Origin: a bacterium
Lineage (GTDB): Bacteria; Bacillota; Clostridia; Lachnospirales; Lachnospiraceae
DNA length: 64,000 nucleotides
NCBI GenBank assembly: GCA_022774325.1
Contig: JALFNN010000083.1
Location: 48,818-112,817 of the forward strand
Direction: 5' to 3'
The position numbers and the translations under genes are program-made. This document shows positions 47,249-56,019 of this stretch, piece after piece (position 1 is the stretch's first letter; the number at the start of each line of letters is the position of its first letter). The notes below the pieces were generated by a model. That model ran no database searches, had not been told where the DNA came from, and worked only from the letters and a program-made list of their open reading frames with translations.

Positions 47249-49364
47249 ACTTGCGATCGTGCTTATTGTTGCTGCACTTGCAGTTGTAAGCATCATTATG
47301 GTAGAGAATTATGGGAAATTCTACCGCGCTATGGAAGAAAGGCAGGAACTGGAGCAGGATTATTATCAGGATAAAGAAGAACTGATAAAGGAGATGCTCA
47401 TGAGCAGTTATGTGCTCTATTATGCACAAGGCAAAGGGGACGATGCCTATGGATATCTTCCCAGGTCTGAATATACTGGGGTTTATCAGGTGTTTGAAGG
47501 GCTGGCTCCTTATGTGAATTATCAGATGGAAATAGCAAAAGAGACTACGACAGAAGATTCTGCTTCAAAGGATTCTGCTGCAGAGGACACCAATGCAGAT
47601 GATTCCAAAGCAACATCCGCTGAAACAGAGAATACAACCATTATTACGGATACGGAAGAAAACGATATTTTGAGAAAATGGGATCAATACGCATTTGGAG
47701 TTGCTTTTGGATATGATGAAAACGGAACGCCTTATTATCTTGACTGCATTGGGGACAGAGAAGAAGAGACAGAAAAAAGCATTCGCAGAATCATCGGCGA
47801 ACTGACGGACTATCCGTTTTGTGACCCGATATTGGATAATGAACTTCCGGGAGCACCGGTTCATTCTGTATTCTACTTTGGAATGACGCAGGAAAATCTT
47901 GACTGCTATCTGGTGTCTCAGATCTATGTCAACGAGAGTGCACCGGATATCGAAGTATACACTTTCTTCGCTCTTGCCATGCTGATGATCCTTCTTGCCA
48001 TGCTTCTGCCTCGCTTTAAGACGCTTCATACCGGGGAGGAACGCATATTCCACGCACCATTTGAAGCGGTTCTGATTATTGGATGCTGTACCGTGGCGTG
48101 GATTTTGAATCACTGCGGATGGCTGGTGGCACGTAATACGGGAAGAGGATACTACCCGGAAGATTTTCTGATCTGGATGGCAGTGTTTGCTGTTGCATAC
48201 TGGATCGGAGGATGCACAAGGCAGATCTACACACTTGGTATCAAGGGGTACCTAGCACAACGGGTACTATGTGTAAAGCTTTGGGAAAAATCCGGGCTTC
48301 GTTTGAAAAATATTTATGAATGGATCAAAGAAAAACTTCATCGGTTATACCACTCCTTTTATGATATCGATCTGAAAGAGAAGAATACCAAAGTGATCCT
48401 GAAGATCGTTGCGGTTAATTTTTGTATCATTCTGATCTGTTGCATGATGTGGGTGTTCGGTATCTTTGCACTTTTAATCTATTCGCTCATTTTATTCTTT
48501 ATCCTGCGGAAATGTTTTGATGATATTCGTACGAAATATGCGCTTCTGTTGGAAGCTACAGGAGAGATCGCAAAGGGCAATCTGGATGTGGAGATCAAGG
48601 AAGATCTGGGGATTTTCAGTCCGTTCCGCGAAGAGATACAGAAGATACAGAGTGGTTTCAAAAAAGCGGTCAAAGAAGAGGTGAAGAGCCAGCGTATGAA
48701 GACAGAGCTGATTACGAATGTGTCTCATGATCTGAAAACACCGCTCACGGCGATCATTACCTATGTGGATCTTTTGAAGGAAGAGACGGACGAAGAAAAG
48801 CGGAAATCCTATATCGATGTGCTGGATCAGAAATCCATGCGCCTGAAAGTACTGATCGAGGATCTGTTTGAGATCAGTAAAGCGAACAGCGACAATATTT
48901 CTCTGAATCTGGTTCAGGTCGATATTGTGAATCTGTTTAAACAGGTGGAACTGGAGCTGGATGAAAAAATCAAAGCGGCTGATCTGACACTGCGCACGGA
49001 TTTTCCGGAAGAGAAAGTGAACCTTCTGCTGGACAGTCAGAAGACTTACCGGATTTTTGAGAATCTGCTGGTCAATGTGGCAAAATATGCGCTTGGGGGC
49101 ACCCGCGTTTATGTAGAGATCCGAAAAGAAGAGAAGGAGGCTGTGATCCGGATCAAAAATATTTCTGCTACGGAGCTGAATTTCAATCCGGATGAGATCA
49201 CAGACCGTTTCGTACGTGGGGATGTTTCCAGAAATACGGAAGGCTCCGGTCTGGGGCTTGCCATCGTGAAAAGTTTTGTGGAACTCCAGAAGGGAACCTT
49301 CGTCATAGAGACCGAAGCAGATCTCTTCAAGGCAGAGATCCGCTGGCCGCTTGTTCTAAATTAA
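47220..49364 (+). CDS. multi-span sensor histidine kinase
   Basis: A 714-residue kinase. One membrane span at 11-28, a large outward region of about 215 residues including a Ser/Thr/Asp/Glu-rich linker, a cluster of about five or six spans (about 245-430), a HAMP-like stretch (EIAKGNLDVEI), the HisKA box with His503 (NVSHDLKTPL), and HATPase_c with GSGLGLAIVKSF. The start is TTG at 47220 with AAGGTGG upstream; TTG 47232 is an alternative. The signal is not evident; resemblance to VanS-like envelope sensors is only in the kinase core. Confidence 0.92.
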   Translation: MDTKLKNRHKLAIVLIVAALAVVSIIMVENYGKFYRAMEERQELEQDYYQDKEELIKEMLMSSYVLYYAQGKGDDAYGYLPRSEYTGVYQVFEGLAPYVNYQMEIAKETTTEDSASKDSAAEDTNADDSKATSAETENTTIITDTEENDILRKWDQYAFGVAFGYDENGTPYYLDCIGDREEETEKSIRRIIGELTDYPFCDPILDNELPGAPVHSVFYFGMTQENLDCYLVSQIYVNESAPDIEVYTFFALAMLMILLAMLLPRFKTLHTGEERIFHAPFEAVLIIGCCTVAWILNHCGWLVARNTGRGYYPEDFLIWMAVFAVAYWIGGCTRQIYTLGIKGYLAQRVLCVKLWEKSGLRLKNIYEWIKEKLHRLYHSFYDIDLKEKNTKVILKIVAVNFCIILICCMMWVFGIFALLIYSLILFFILRKCFDDIRTKYALLLEATGEIAKGNLDVEIKEDLGIFSPFREEIQKIQSGFKKAVKEEVKSQRMKTELITNVSHDLKTPLTAIITYVDLLKEETDEEKRKSYIDVLDQKSMRLKVLIEDLFEISKANSDNISLNLVQVDIVNLFKQVELELDEKIKAADLTLRTDFPEEKVNLLLDSQKTYRIFENLLVNVAKYALGGTRVYVEIRKEEKEAVIRIKNISATELNFNPDEITDRFVRGDVSRNTEGSGLGLAIVKSFVELQKGTFVIETEADLFKAEIRWPLVLN

Positions 49365-49394
49365 TAATTGCAGCCGAAGTGCACTGTTTCAGGT

Positions 49395-50375
49395 TTATTT
49401 CTTATATCCGCTGGAATAGTGCATTTCGTAGTCTGAGGTTATGAATACCGCTTCGGCAGCAGGTGTATCTTCGATCAGCTTCATACCTGCTTTTAGACCG
49501 AGTGCAAAACAGGTCGTGCTCAGTGCATCTGCTTCGGCGGAAGAGTCACATATGATCGTAACGCTCAGAAGGTTATTTTCATACGGATAGCCGGTGACCG
49601 GATTCAGAATGTGATGGTACTGGACCCCGTCCTGTTCAAAATACCTCTGGTAAATGCCGGAAGTGACGGCGGATTTATCTTTCAGTTTTACGGAAGAAAT
49701 CGTGACGCCGGTCTCTTCAAACGGCTTCTGGATCCCGATATTGAAACTGGTTCCGTCCGGTTTCCCGCCGAGTGCAAGTACATTTCCGCCGAGACTTATC
49801 AGCGCGTGTTTGACTCCCTGTCCCTTGAGATATTCCTTGAGGTGGTCGGCGATGTAGCCTTTTGCGATGCCGCCAAGGTCTACGCCGGATTTGACATCGG
49901 CAAGGCGGACGGTGTTTCCTTCTATTTTGACGTTCTGATAGCCGATATGATTCTTTGCTTCCGCAATGGCGCTGTCTGACGGGACAGAAGGAGAATCACT
50001 GCGGAATCCCCAGGCATCGATCAGCGGCGCGATGGTAATATCGAATTTACCCTCCGTGAGCTGGCTGTATTTCAGCCCGATCTCGATCGCCTCAATGGTT
50101 TCGCGGGAAAGCTCCACCGGCTGGCCTCCTGCATGATTCAGCTTGTATATCTCACTTTCTTCATTTGTCGGGCTGAAGAGAAGTTCGTATTTCTTACATA
50201 ACTGCATACACTCGTCTAATATGTGGTCCGCATTTTTATCGTAGACCGTGATGGTGATCACTGTGTCAAAGAAGGTGGAAGTCCTGGAAGCAGGTTCATT
50301 TGAAATGCTGGAGCATCCGTTGACAAGGAGTATCGTAATGAGGAGCAGAATCCCCGGTAATTTCCATTTTTTCAT
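49395..50375 (-). CDS. apbE: FAD:protein FMN transferase ApbE (lipoprotein)
   Basis: ApbE attaches FMN from FAD to a threonine in S/T-G-A-x-T motifs of partner proteins outside the membrane. The 326-residue protein has a lipoprotein signal with lipobox LVNGC (Cys21) and ApbE segments such as SRTSTFFDTVITITVYD, VDLGGIAKGYIAD, and the metal-binding HHILNPVTGYP. GGAGGG precedes the ATG. RnfD and RnfG, 7-9 kb upstream, carry acceptor motifs and are the likely targets. It converges with the histidine kinase and diverges from the NusG_II gene. Confidence 0.95.
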   Translation of the reverse strand: MKKWKLPGILLLITILLVNGCSSISNEPASRTSTFFDTVITITVYDKNADHILDECMQLCKKYELLFSPTNEESEIYKLNHAGGQPVELSRETIEAIEIGLKYSQLTEGKFDITIAPLIDAWGFRSDSPSVPSDSAIAEAKNHIGYQNVKIEGNTVRLADVKSGVDLGGIAKGYIADHLKEYLKGQGVKHALISLGGNVLALGGKPDGTSFNIGIQKPFEETGVTISSVKLKDKSAVTSGIYQRYFEQDGVQYHHILNPVTGYPYENNLLSVTIICDSSAEADALSTTCFALGLKAGMKLIEDTPAAEAVFITSDYEMHYSSGYKK

Positions 50376-50404
50376 AATTCCCTCCGAAGTGTTATAATAG
50401 TATC

Positions 50405-50433
50405 ATTATAAGGTGACTGCAGAGAAAAATCAA
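50405..50433 (-). promoter_or_regulatory. apbE promoter
   Basis: On the minus strand TTGATT (50428-50433), 17-nt spacer, perfect TATAAT (50405-50410), 30 nt from the start codon. Confidence 0.75.
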
Positions 50434-50445
50434 TCGAACGTTTGG

Positions 50446-50474
50446 TTGCACTCGGGGATATGTTGTGCTAGAAT
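50446..50474 (+). promoter_or_regulatory. promoter of the NusG_II-Gx-ruvAB operon
   Basis: TTGCAC (50446-50451), 17-nt spacer, TAGAAT (50469-50474). It is back to back with the apbE promoter, with 12 nt between the -35 boxes. Confidence 0.68.
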
Positions 50475-50495
50475 AAACGGAAGAGAGGTGGAGTC

Positions 50496-50873
50496 ATGGA
50501 GAATAAGAAGAATTTGAGAAAGAACGACTTGCTCTTATTGCTAATCGTGGTAGTTGTTGCAGCAGCGATCTGTGCGCTGAGATTCTGGCTCGGGGACAAG
50601 CATCCGGGGTATGTGACTGTGCGGATAGACGGTGAGGTCGTGGCATCCTATGATCTGTCGGAAGATCAGGAAGTGGAATTGAACGGAGGAACGAATACGA
50701 TGCGGATCGAGGACGGTACGGTGAAGATGATTCAGGCCGACTGCCCGGATAAGCTCTGTATGAAGCAGAAAGCGATTTCTAAGAATCGGGAAAATATTAT
50801 CTGCCTTCCGAATAATATCGTGCTCCAGATCGCAAATCAGGATGAATCGGAGCTGGATGCGGTTACGAATTAG
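50496..50873 (+). CDS. NusG domain II-containing membrane protein
   Basis: A 125-residue protein with a single N-terminal anchor (about 12-32) and an outward beta-rich domain of the NusG_II type; the pair C-x4-C in DCPDKLCMKQ is typical of this family. Related proteins sit with ApbE and Gx transporters in flavin-based extracellular electron transfer or Rnf loci. GAGAGGTGG precedes the ATG. The next gene starts 11 nt later. Confidence 0.9.
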   Translation: MENKKNLRKNDLLLLLIVVVVAAAICALRFWLGDKHPGYVTVRIDGEVVASYDLSEDQEVELNGGTNTMRIEDGTVKMIQADCPDKLCMKQKAISKNRENIICLPNNIVLQIANQDESELDAVTN

Positions 50874-50884
50874 GAGGCGGCAAA

Positions 50885-51400
50885 TTGAGAACAAAAGTGG
50901 CATATTTCGGAGTGTTCACTGCACTGGCGCTGATCTTCAGTTATGTGGAAAGTCTGATCCCTTTTCACATCGGAATTCCCGGAGTGAAGCTCGGACTGGC
51001 GAATTTGATTGTTGTGGTGGCTCTTTATAAGATGGGGACAGAGGAAGCATATGCACTGTCTGTTGCCCGAATCGTACTGTCCGGCTTCCTTTTTGCAAAT
51101 CTTTTCAGTATCATTTACAGTCTGGCGGGAGGGATGCTCAGCCTTACGGTCATGGTTTTTCTGAAGAAGAAAGGCTGGTTCAGTGTATATGGTGTCAGCC
51201 TGGCGGGAGGAGTCATGCACAATGTGGGGCAGCTTCTGATCGCCATGCTGATCGTTGAGACATTCAGTGTTTCCTATTATCTTCCGGTGCTTCTGGTTGC
51301 GGGAGCAATCACCGGACTTGTGATAGGAATCCTGGCAGAGGCCATGCTGAAGAGGCTTGCGGGATTGGACATGGGAAGCAGGAAGGAGCAGAAGAGATGA
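50885..51400 (+). CDS. Gx transporter family membrane protein (Hpre_diP_synt_I family)
   Basis: A 171-residue polytopic protein with about five segments and the family pattern FHIGIPGVKLGLANL. The family name, heptaprenyl diphosphate synthase component I, is historical; the protein looks like an ECF-type substrate-binding component, and relatives (EetB-like) occur with NusG_II and ApbE proteins. The start is TTG, with AGGAGG 6 nt upstream. It overlaps ruvA by 4 nt. Confidence 0.9.
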   Translation: MRTKVAYFGVFTALALIFSYVESLIPFHIGIPGVKLGLANLIVVVALYKMGTEEAYALSVARIVLSGFLFANLFSIIYSLAGGMLSLTVMVFLKKKGWFSVYGVSLAGGVMHNVGQLLIAMLIVETFSVSYYLPVLLVAGAITGLVIGILAEAMLKRLAGLDMGSRKEQKR

Positions 51401-52008
51401 TTTCATATATTCGAGGAGAACTGGTCTATATCAGTGAAGATAAAGCAGTGGTTGATGTTGGAGGGGTGGGCTATGGCATTTTTATGCCGGCAAAGTCGTT
51501 GAGTCAGCTCCCGTCTCCGGGGAAAGAAGTGAAGATTCATACATATCTGAATGTGAAGGAGGATGCGATGCAGCTCTACGGCTTCCTCACCCGGGATGCG
51601 CTGGAAGTATTCCGGCTTGTGATTGGGGTGAGTGGAATCGGGCCGAAGGGCGGACTCGGGATCCTCTCACAGCTGACGCCCGATGAACTGCGGTTTGCGG
51701 TGATGGCGAACGATGTGAAGGCCATATCGGCAGCCCCCGGTATCGGGAAGAAGACGGCAGAGAAGTTGATCCTGGAACTGAAAGACAAGCTGAGTATTGA
51801 AGATGTGCTGACGCATCAGATGGAGGGAGAAGGAACTGTTCAGAACGCTTCTTCCTGCGGACAGGAAGTACAGTCTGATGCGGTGCAGGCGCTGACCGCG
51901 CTTGGATACGGAGGCACGGAAGCACTCCGCGCGGTGCGTCAGGTAGAGACGGATGAGAATACAACGGTAGAAGAACTGCTGAAAAAAGCACTGAAGTTTT
52001 TGATGTAA
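51397..52008 (+). CDS. ruvA: Holliday junction branch migration protein RuvA
   Basis: RuvA binds four-way junctions and loads RuvB. The 203-residue protein has the OB domain (about 1-62), the tandem helix-hairpin-helix region with [14 protein letters not shown] and [19 protein letters not shown], and a C-terminal RuvB-contact domain (about 155-203). The ATG overlaps the stop of the preceding gene. ruvB follows after 10 nt. ruvC is absent, as is usual in Firmicutes, where RecU or RuvX may act. Confidence 0.96.
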   Translation: MISYIRGELVYISEDKAVVDVGGVGYGIFMPAKSLSQLPSPGKEVKIHTYLNVKEDAMQLYGFLTRDALEVFRLVIGVSGIGPKGGLGILSQLTPDELRFAVMANDVKAISAAPGIGKKTAEKLILELKDKLSIEDVLTHQMEGEGTVQNASSCGQEVQSDAVQALTALGYGGTEALRAVRQVETDENTTVEELLKKALKFLM

Positions 52009-52018
52009 GGGGCGGCAT

Positions 52019-53008
52019 ATGGCGAAGAGAATTATTACAACCGAGAATCTGGAAGAAGACAAGAAGATAGAGAATCATTTAAGGCCTCAGCTATTGAAGG
52101 ATTATATCGGCCAGGAGAAGGCAAAGGAGACTCTGAAGATTTACATTGAAGCGGCGAAGTCCAGGGGGGAATCCCTGGATCATGTACTGTTTTACGGGCC
52201 TCCGGGACTGGGAAAGACGACACTTGCCGGTATCATTGCGAATGAGATGGGAGTCAATATGAAGATCACCTCGGGTCCGGCTATCGAGAAGCCGGGAGAG
52301 ATGGCGGCAATCCTGAATAATCTCCAGGAAGGGGATGTACTTTTTGTAGATGAGATTCACAGGCTGAACCGGCAGGTGGAGGAAGTGCTGTATCCTGCCA
52401 TGGAGGACTACGCGATTGATATTATGATCGGGAAGGGGGCGTCCGCTCGCTCCATACGGCTTGACCTTCCGAAGTTTACACTGGTTGGAGCGACCACGCG
52501 TGCCGGAATGCTTACCGCACCTCTTCGCGATCGTTTCGGAGTGGTCAACCGTCTGGAATTCTATACGGAACAGGAACTGCAGACGATCATCATGCGTTCC
52601 GCGAACGTACTGGATGTGGAAATTGACAAAAAAGGAGCACTTGAGCTGGCAAGGCGTTCCAGAGGGACTCCGCGTCTTGCCAACCGCTTATTGAAGCGGG
52701 TAAGGGATTTCGCCCAGGTGAAATATGACGGGGTGATTACGGAAGAAGTGGCTTCTTACGCACTGGATCTTCTGGGAGTGGATCGTCAGGGACTGGATCA
52801 TGTGGACCGGAATATTCTGCTGACGATGATCGAGAAATTTCAGGGAGGTCCGGTGGGACTTGATACGCTCGCCGCTTCGATCGGAGAGGATGCAGGAACG
52901 ATTGAAGATGTTTATGAACCGTATCTTCTTAAAAATGGTCTGATTCAGAGAACACCGCGGGGAAGGGTCGTCACGGAGCTGGCATACCATCATCTGGGGC
53001 TGGAATAG
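52019..53008 (+). CDS. ruvB: Holliday junction ATPase RuvB
   Basis: The AAA+ motor of branch migration. In 329 residues: [11 protein letters not shown] near the start, Walker [10 protein letters not shown] (about 61-69), Walker [10 protein letters not shown], sensor GATTRAGML, and a winged-helix tail with [19 protein letters not shown] precedes the ATG. Confidence 0.97.
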   Translation: MAKRIITTENLEEDKKIENHLRPQLLKDYIGQEKAKETLKIYIEAAKSRGESLDHVLFYGPPGLGKTTLAGIIANEMGVNMKITSGPAIEKPGEMAAILNNLQEGDVLFVDEIHRLNRQVEEVLYPAMEDYAIDIMIGKGASARSIRLDLPKFTLVGATTRAGMLTAPLRDRFGVVNRLEFYTEQELQTIIMRSANVLDVEIDKKGALELARRSRGTPRLANRLLKRVRDFAQVKYDGVITEEVASYALDLLGVDRQGLDHVDRNILLTMIEKFQGGPVGLDTLAASIGEDAGTIEDVYEPYLLKNGLIQRTPRGRVVTELAYHHLGLE

Positions 53009-53060
53009 ACCTTAAAAACCAATGATTCGTTGAAATTTAGATAAAAAAATTGAAAAACAG

Positions 53061-53089
53061 TTGGTTTTTGTCTAAATATAGTATATAAT
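53061..53089 (+). promoter_or_regulatory. zapA promoter within an inverted repeat
   Basis: TTGGTT (53061-53066), 17-nt spacer, perfect TATAAT (53084-53089). ATTTAGA (53034-53040) and TCTAAAT (53071-53077) flank the -35 as an inverted repeat. Confidence 0.65.
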
Positions 53090-53123
53090 GAAATGAGGAA
53101 TTGAGCGGGTAAGGAGGTTCTTT

Positions 53124-53537
53124 ATGGCATCGTCAAAAAATTACACAGAAGTTCTCATCGGTGGAAAGGTATTTACACTGAGCGGCTTTGAGAGCGAAGA
53201 TTATCTACAGAAGGTGTCCACTTATCTGAACCATAAGATTGAAGAATGTACAAGCAGCGAGGGGTACCGCAAGCAGAGTGCGGAAGCCAGGAATGTACTT
53301 CTGGCACTTAACATTGCAGACGATTACTTCAAGGCCAAGAAGCAGGGTGGAGCCTTAGAGAGCGATATCGAAGCGAAAGACAAAGAGATGTACGACCTAA
53401 AGCATGAACTGATTTCCATTCAGATAAAGTATGAGAATGCTGAAAAGGCATTGGACAAGCTGAAAGAAGAGAACAGAGAATTACAGATGAAAATCGTACA
53501 GTTAGAAACTGAGATGAAAAATCACCGTAAGAAATAG
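53124..53537 (+). CDS. zapA: cell division protein ZapA
   Basis: ZapA bundles FtsZ filaments. The 137-residue protein has the globular N-terminal part with TEVLIGGKVFTLSGFESEDY in outline, and a long coiled coil (about 75-135). Length exceeds Bacillus ZapA (85 residues) because of a longer coil, as in other clostridia. AAGGAGG precedes the ATG. A U32 gene follows, a pairing common in Firmicutes. Confidence 0.92.
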   Translation: MASSKNYTEVLIGGKVFTLSGFESEDYLQKVSTYLNHKIEECTSSEGYRKQSAEARNVLLALNIADDYFKAKKQGGALESDIEAKDKEMYDLKHELISIQIKYENAEKALDKLKEENRELQMKIVQLETEMKNHRKK

Positions 53538-53561
53538 ACTGTCTTATGACAGTCTATTTTG
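53534..53561 (+). terminator. terminator overlapping the zapA stop codon
   Basis: A 10-bp stem ATAGACTGTC/GACAGTCTAT with a 4-nt loop and a TTTT tail. The stop codon is in the stem. Confidence 0.75.
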
Positions 53562-53578
53562 CGCTATAGGAGGTTGGT

Positions 53579-56011
53579 ATGAGGAAGCAAGTGGAGATTC
53601 TGGCACCTGCAGGGTCGATGGATAGTCTGAAAGCAGCTGTGGCTGCAGGAGCGGATGCGGTTTATACCGGAGGTATGATGTTCGGTGCCCGCGCATATGC
53701 GAATAATCTTTCGGAAGACGAACTTCTGGAAGCAATCGATTTTGTGCATCTGCACGGTAAGAAGCTCTATCTGACTGTTAATACACTTTTGAAGGAACAG
53801 GAGTTGGAAGAGAAGCTTTATGCGTATCTCTATCCCTATTACCGTCAGGGGCTGGATGCGGTGATCGTGCAGGACATCGGGGTACTCCGGTTTATCAGAA
53901 AGACATTTCCGGATCTTCCGGTCCATGCCAGTACACAGATGACGATCACCGGTGTGGATGGAGCGAAACTTCTGGAAAAGGAAGGCGTCACACGTGTGGT
54001 GACAGCCAGAGAGCTTGGTATAGAAGAAGTAAGAAAAATTGCAGAAGAGACCGATCTGGAGATTGAAAGCTTTGTGCATGGAGCACTCTGCTACTGCTAT
54101 TCAGGTCAGTGCCTGTTCAGCAGTTTCCTTGGCGGGCGAAGCGGGAACCGTGGACAGTGTGCCCAGCCGTGCAGACTTCTGTATCAGGCTGAAGGAGACG
54201 ACAAAAGCAGGTATCTGCTCAGTCTTAAGGATATCTGTACACTAGATCTGATCCCCGAGATGGTCGAAGCGGGGATAGATTCTTTTAAAATAGAAGGAAG
54301 AATGAAGAAACCGGAATATGTAGCGGCAGTCGCGCATTTATACCGCAAATATACGGATCTGTATCTGGAACTGCTTGAAAGAGCACCAGAAGGGACAGAT
54401 CCGGAGGTGTTTGCCAAACAGAAGTTCTGGGTAGAAGAAGCGGATCGGAGTGTACTTCTGGATCTGTACAATCGGGGAGGATTTCACACCGGATATTATC
54501 ACACACAGAACGGGAGAGAGATGGTTTCGCTAGACAGGCCGAACCATGCGGGGATCCCTGCGGTAAAGGTGCTGAAAAAATCCGGAAGGAATATGGAATG
54601 CCGTGCACTCATCGATTTGAATCCGCAGGATATCATTGAACTTCCCATGCGGAGAGGTAAGGAGAAGGCGGACAACTATACCTGTAAGACGGCAGTGAAA
54701 AAAGGTGCGTCACTGACCATTCCGGTATTTGCCGATACTCCGGCTGCGAAAGGAATGGTATTGAGCAGGATCAGGAACGAAGTGTTGATCCAGAAGCTTC
54801 ATGAGCTGTATGTGGATAGAAAAATAAAAGAAAAAATTAAGGGAATTTTTATACTTTCCGTTGGAGATTCTGCTAAACTAACGGTATCATACGGCGATAT
54901 TTGCTTTACGGTATGTTCGGATAAGGTTCAGGAAGCCATGAATCACCCAATCGATGTTGAACGTGTGAAAAAGCAATTAGAAAAGACGGGAAATACCCCG
55001 TTTGAATTCGAAGAACTTCAGATCGAGATCACAGGAAACGCGTTCGTTCCCATGCAAAAGCTCAATGAGATCCGAAGAGAGGCGTTGGACAAGCTGCAAT
55101 GCGAAATAACAGAGAGGTACAGAAGAAAGGAAGCGGATGCGCAGAATATCAGGGAAACTGTCCCCGCTGTTATGGCGAATCCTATGATAGATTCCATGCC
55201 GACGCATCATAGATTTACCGCTTCTGCCCGGACGTTGGAGCAGATCCGCGTGCTGACAGGATCCGGAATGATTGAGCGGATCTATGCGGATTGTGCAGCG
55301 TTCCCGAAAATCTGGGAAAATGAGATGCTTCGGGAGGTCATTCGGGATGTGAAAGAATCCGGGAAAGAGATCTGGCTGATCATGCCGTATATTTTCCGGG
55401 AAACGACACGGAAACGGTATGATGCAGGCTATGACCATATCCTGAATGCCGGATGGGACGGCGTCATGATCCGGAATTATGAAAGCTATGGGTTCCTGAA
55501 GAAACGCGGGTTTGAAGGACGTATTATGACAGAATATAACCTCTATCAGTTTAACCGCGAGGGCTTGGCGTTCTGGAAGGAGAAGGGGATTTATGGGTTC
55601 ACAGCTCCGCTGGAACTGACTGCCAGAGAATTGGAGTCACTTCCGATGCAGGACGGAGAACTGATTCTGTACGGACACCTTCCCATGATGGTATCTGCCG
55701 GATGTGTCCGCAAAACGCTGGGCAGATGTAAAAAAGAATCGTCCTGTATGACAATAACTGACAGATATCGAAAACAGTTTATGGTACAAAATGAGTGTGA
55801 TTATTGTTATAATGTGATTTATAATCAGGTACCACTCTATCTTGCAGACCGGATGCAGGAGGCAGATCAGATTGGAGCAGGAGGCTTCCGCCTGATGTTT
55901 ACAGTAGAGAATGCCCGGCAGACCGGCAGGATTCTGCAGCTTTATGAGGAGGAGGCAGTATACCCGGACGGAGAATTTACCCGGGGACACTGGAAGAAAG
56001 GAATAAAGTAG
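53579..56011 (+). CDS. U32 family protein with DUF3656 domain (RlhA-like)
   Basis: An 810-residue protein: U32 domain (about 1-300) with EILAPAGSMDSLKAAVAAGA, ESFVHGALCYCYSGQC and the cysteine group CAQPCR; a DUF3656 region (about 380-520); and a C-terminal part resembling another U32/TIM-barrel module. E. coli RlhA has U32 plus DUF3656 and is needed for hydroxylation of C2501 of 23S rRNA, so an rRNA hydroxylation role is likely. AGGAGG precedes the ATG. It differs from the 414-residue TrhP in this window. Confidence 0.88.
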   Translation: MRKQVEILAPAGSMDSLKAAVAAGADAVYTGGMMFGARAYANNLSEDELLEAIDFVHLHGKKLYLTVNTLLKEQELEEKLYAYLYPYYRQGLDAVIVQDIGVLRFIRKTFPDLPVHASTQMTITGVDGAKLLEKEGVTRVVTARELGIEEVRKIAEETDLEIESFVHGALCYCYSGQCLFSSFLGGRSGNRGQCAQPCRLLYQAEGDDKSRYLLSLKDICTLDLIPEMVEAGIDSFKIEGRMKKPEYVAAVAHLYRKYTDLYLELLERAPEGTDPEVFAKQKFWVEEADRSVLLDLYNRGGFHTGYYHTQNGREMVSLDRPNHAGIPAVKVLKKSGRNMECRALIDLNPQDIIELPMRRGKEKADNYTCKTAVKKGASLTIPVFADTPAAKGMVLSRIRNEVLIQKLHELYVDRKIKEKIKGIFILSVGDSAKLTVSYGDICFTVCSDKVQEAMNHPIDVERVKKQLEKTGNTPFEFEELQIEITGNAFVPMQKLNEIRREALDKLQCEITERYRRKEADAQNIRETVPAVMANPMIDSMPTHHRFTASARTLEQIRVLTGSGMIERIYADCAAFPKIWENEMLREVIRDVKESGKEIWLIMPYIFRETTRKRYDAGYDHILNAGWDGVMIRNYESYGFLKKRGFEGRIMTEYNLYQFNREGLAFWKEKGIYGFTAPLELTARELESLPMQDGELILYGHLPMMVSAGCVRKTLGRCKKESSCMTITDRYRKQFMVQNECDYCYNVIYNQVPLYLADRMQEADQIGAGGFRLMFTVENARQTGRILQLYEEEAVYPDGEFTRGHWKKGIK

Positions 56012-56019
56012 GTGAAGAT

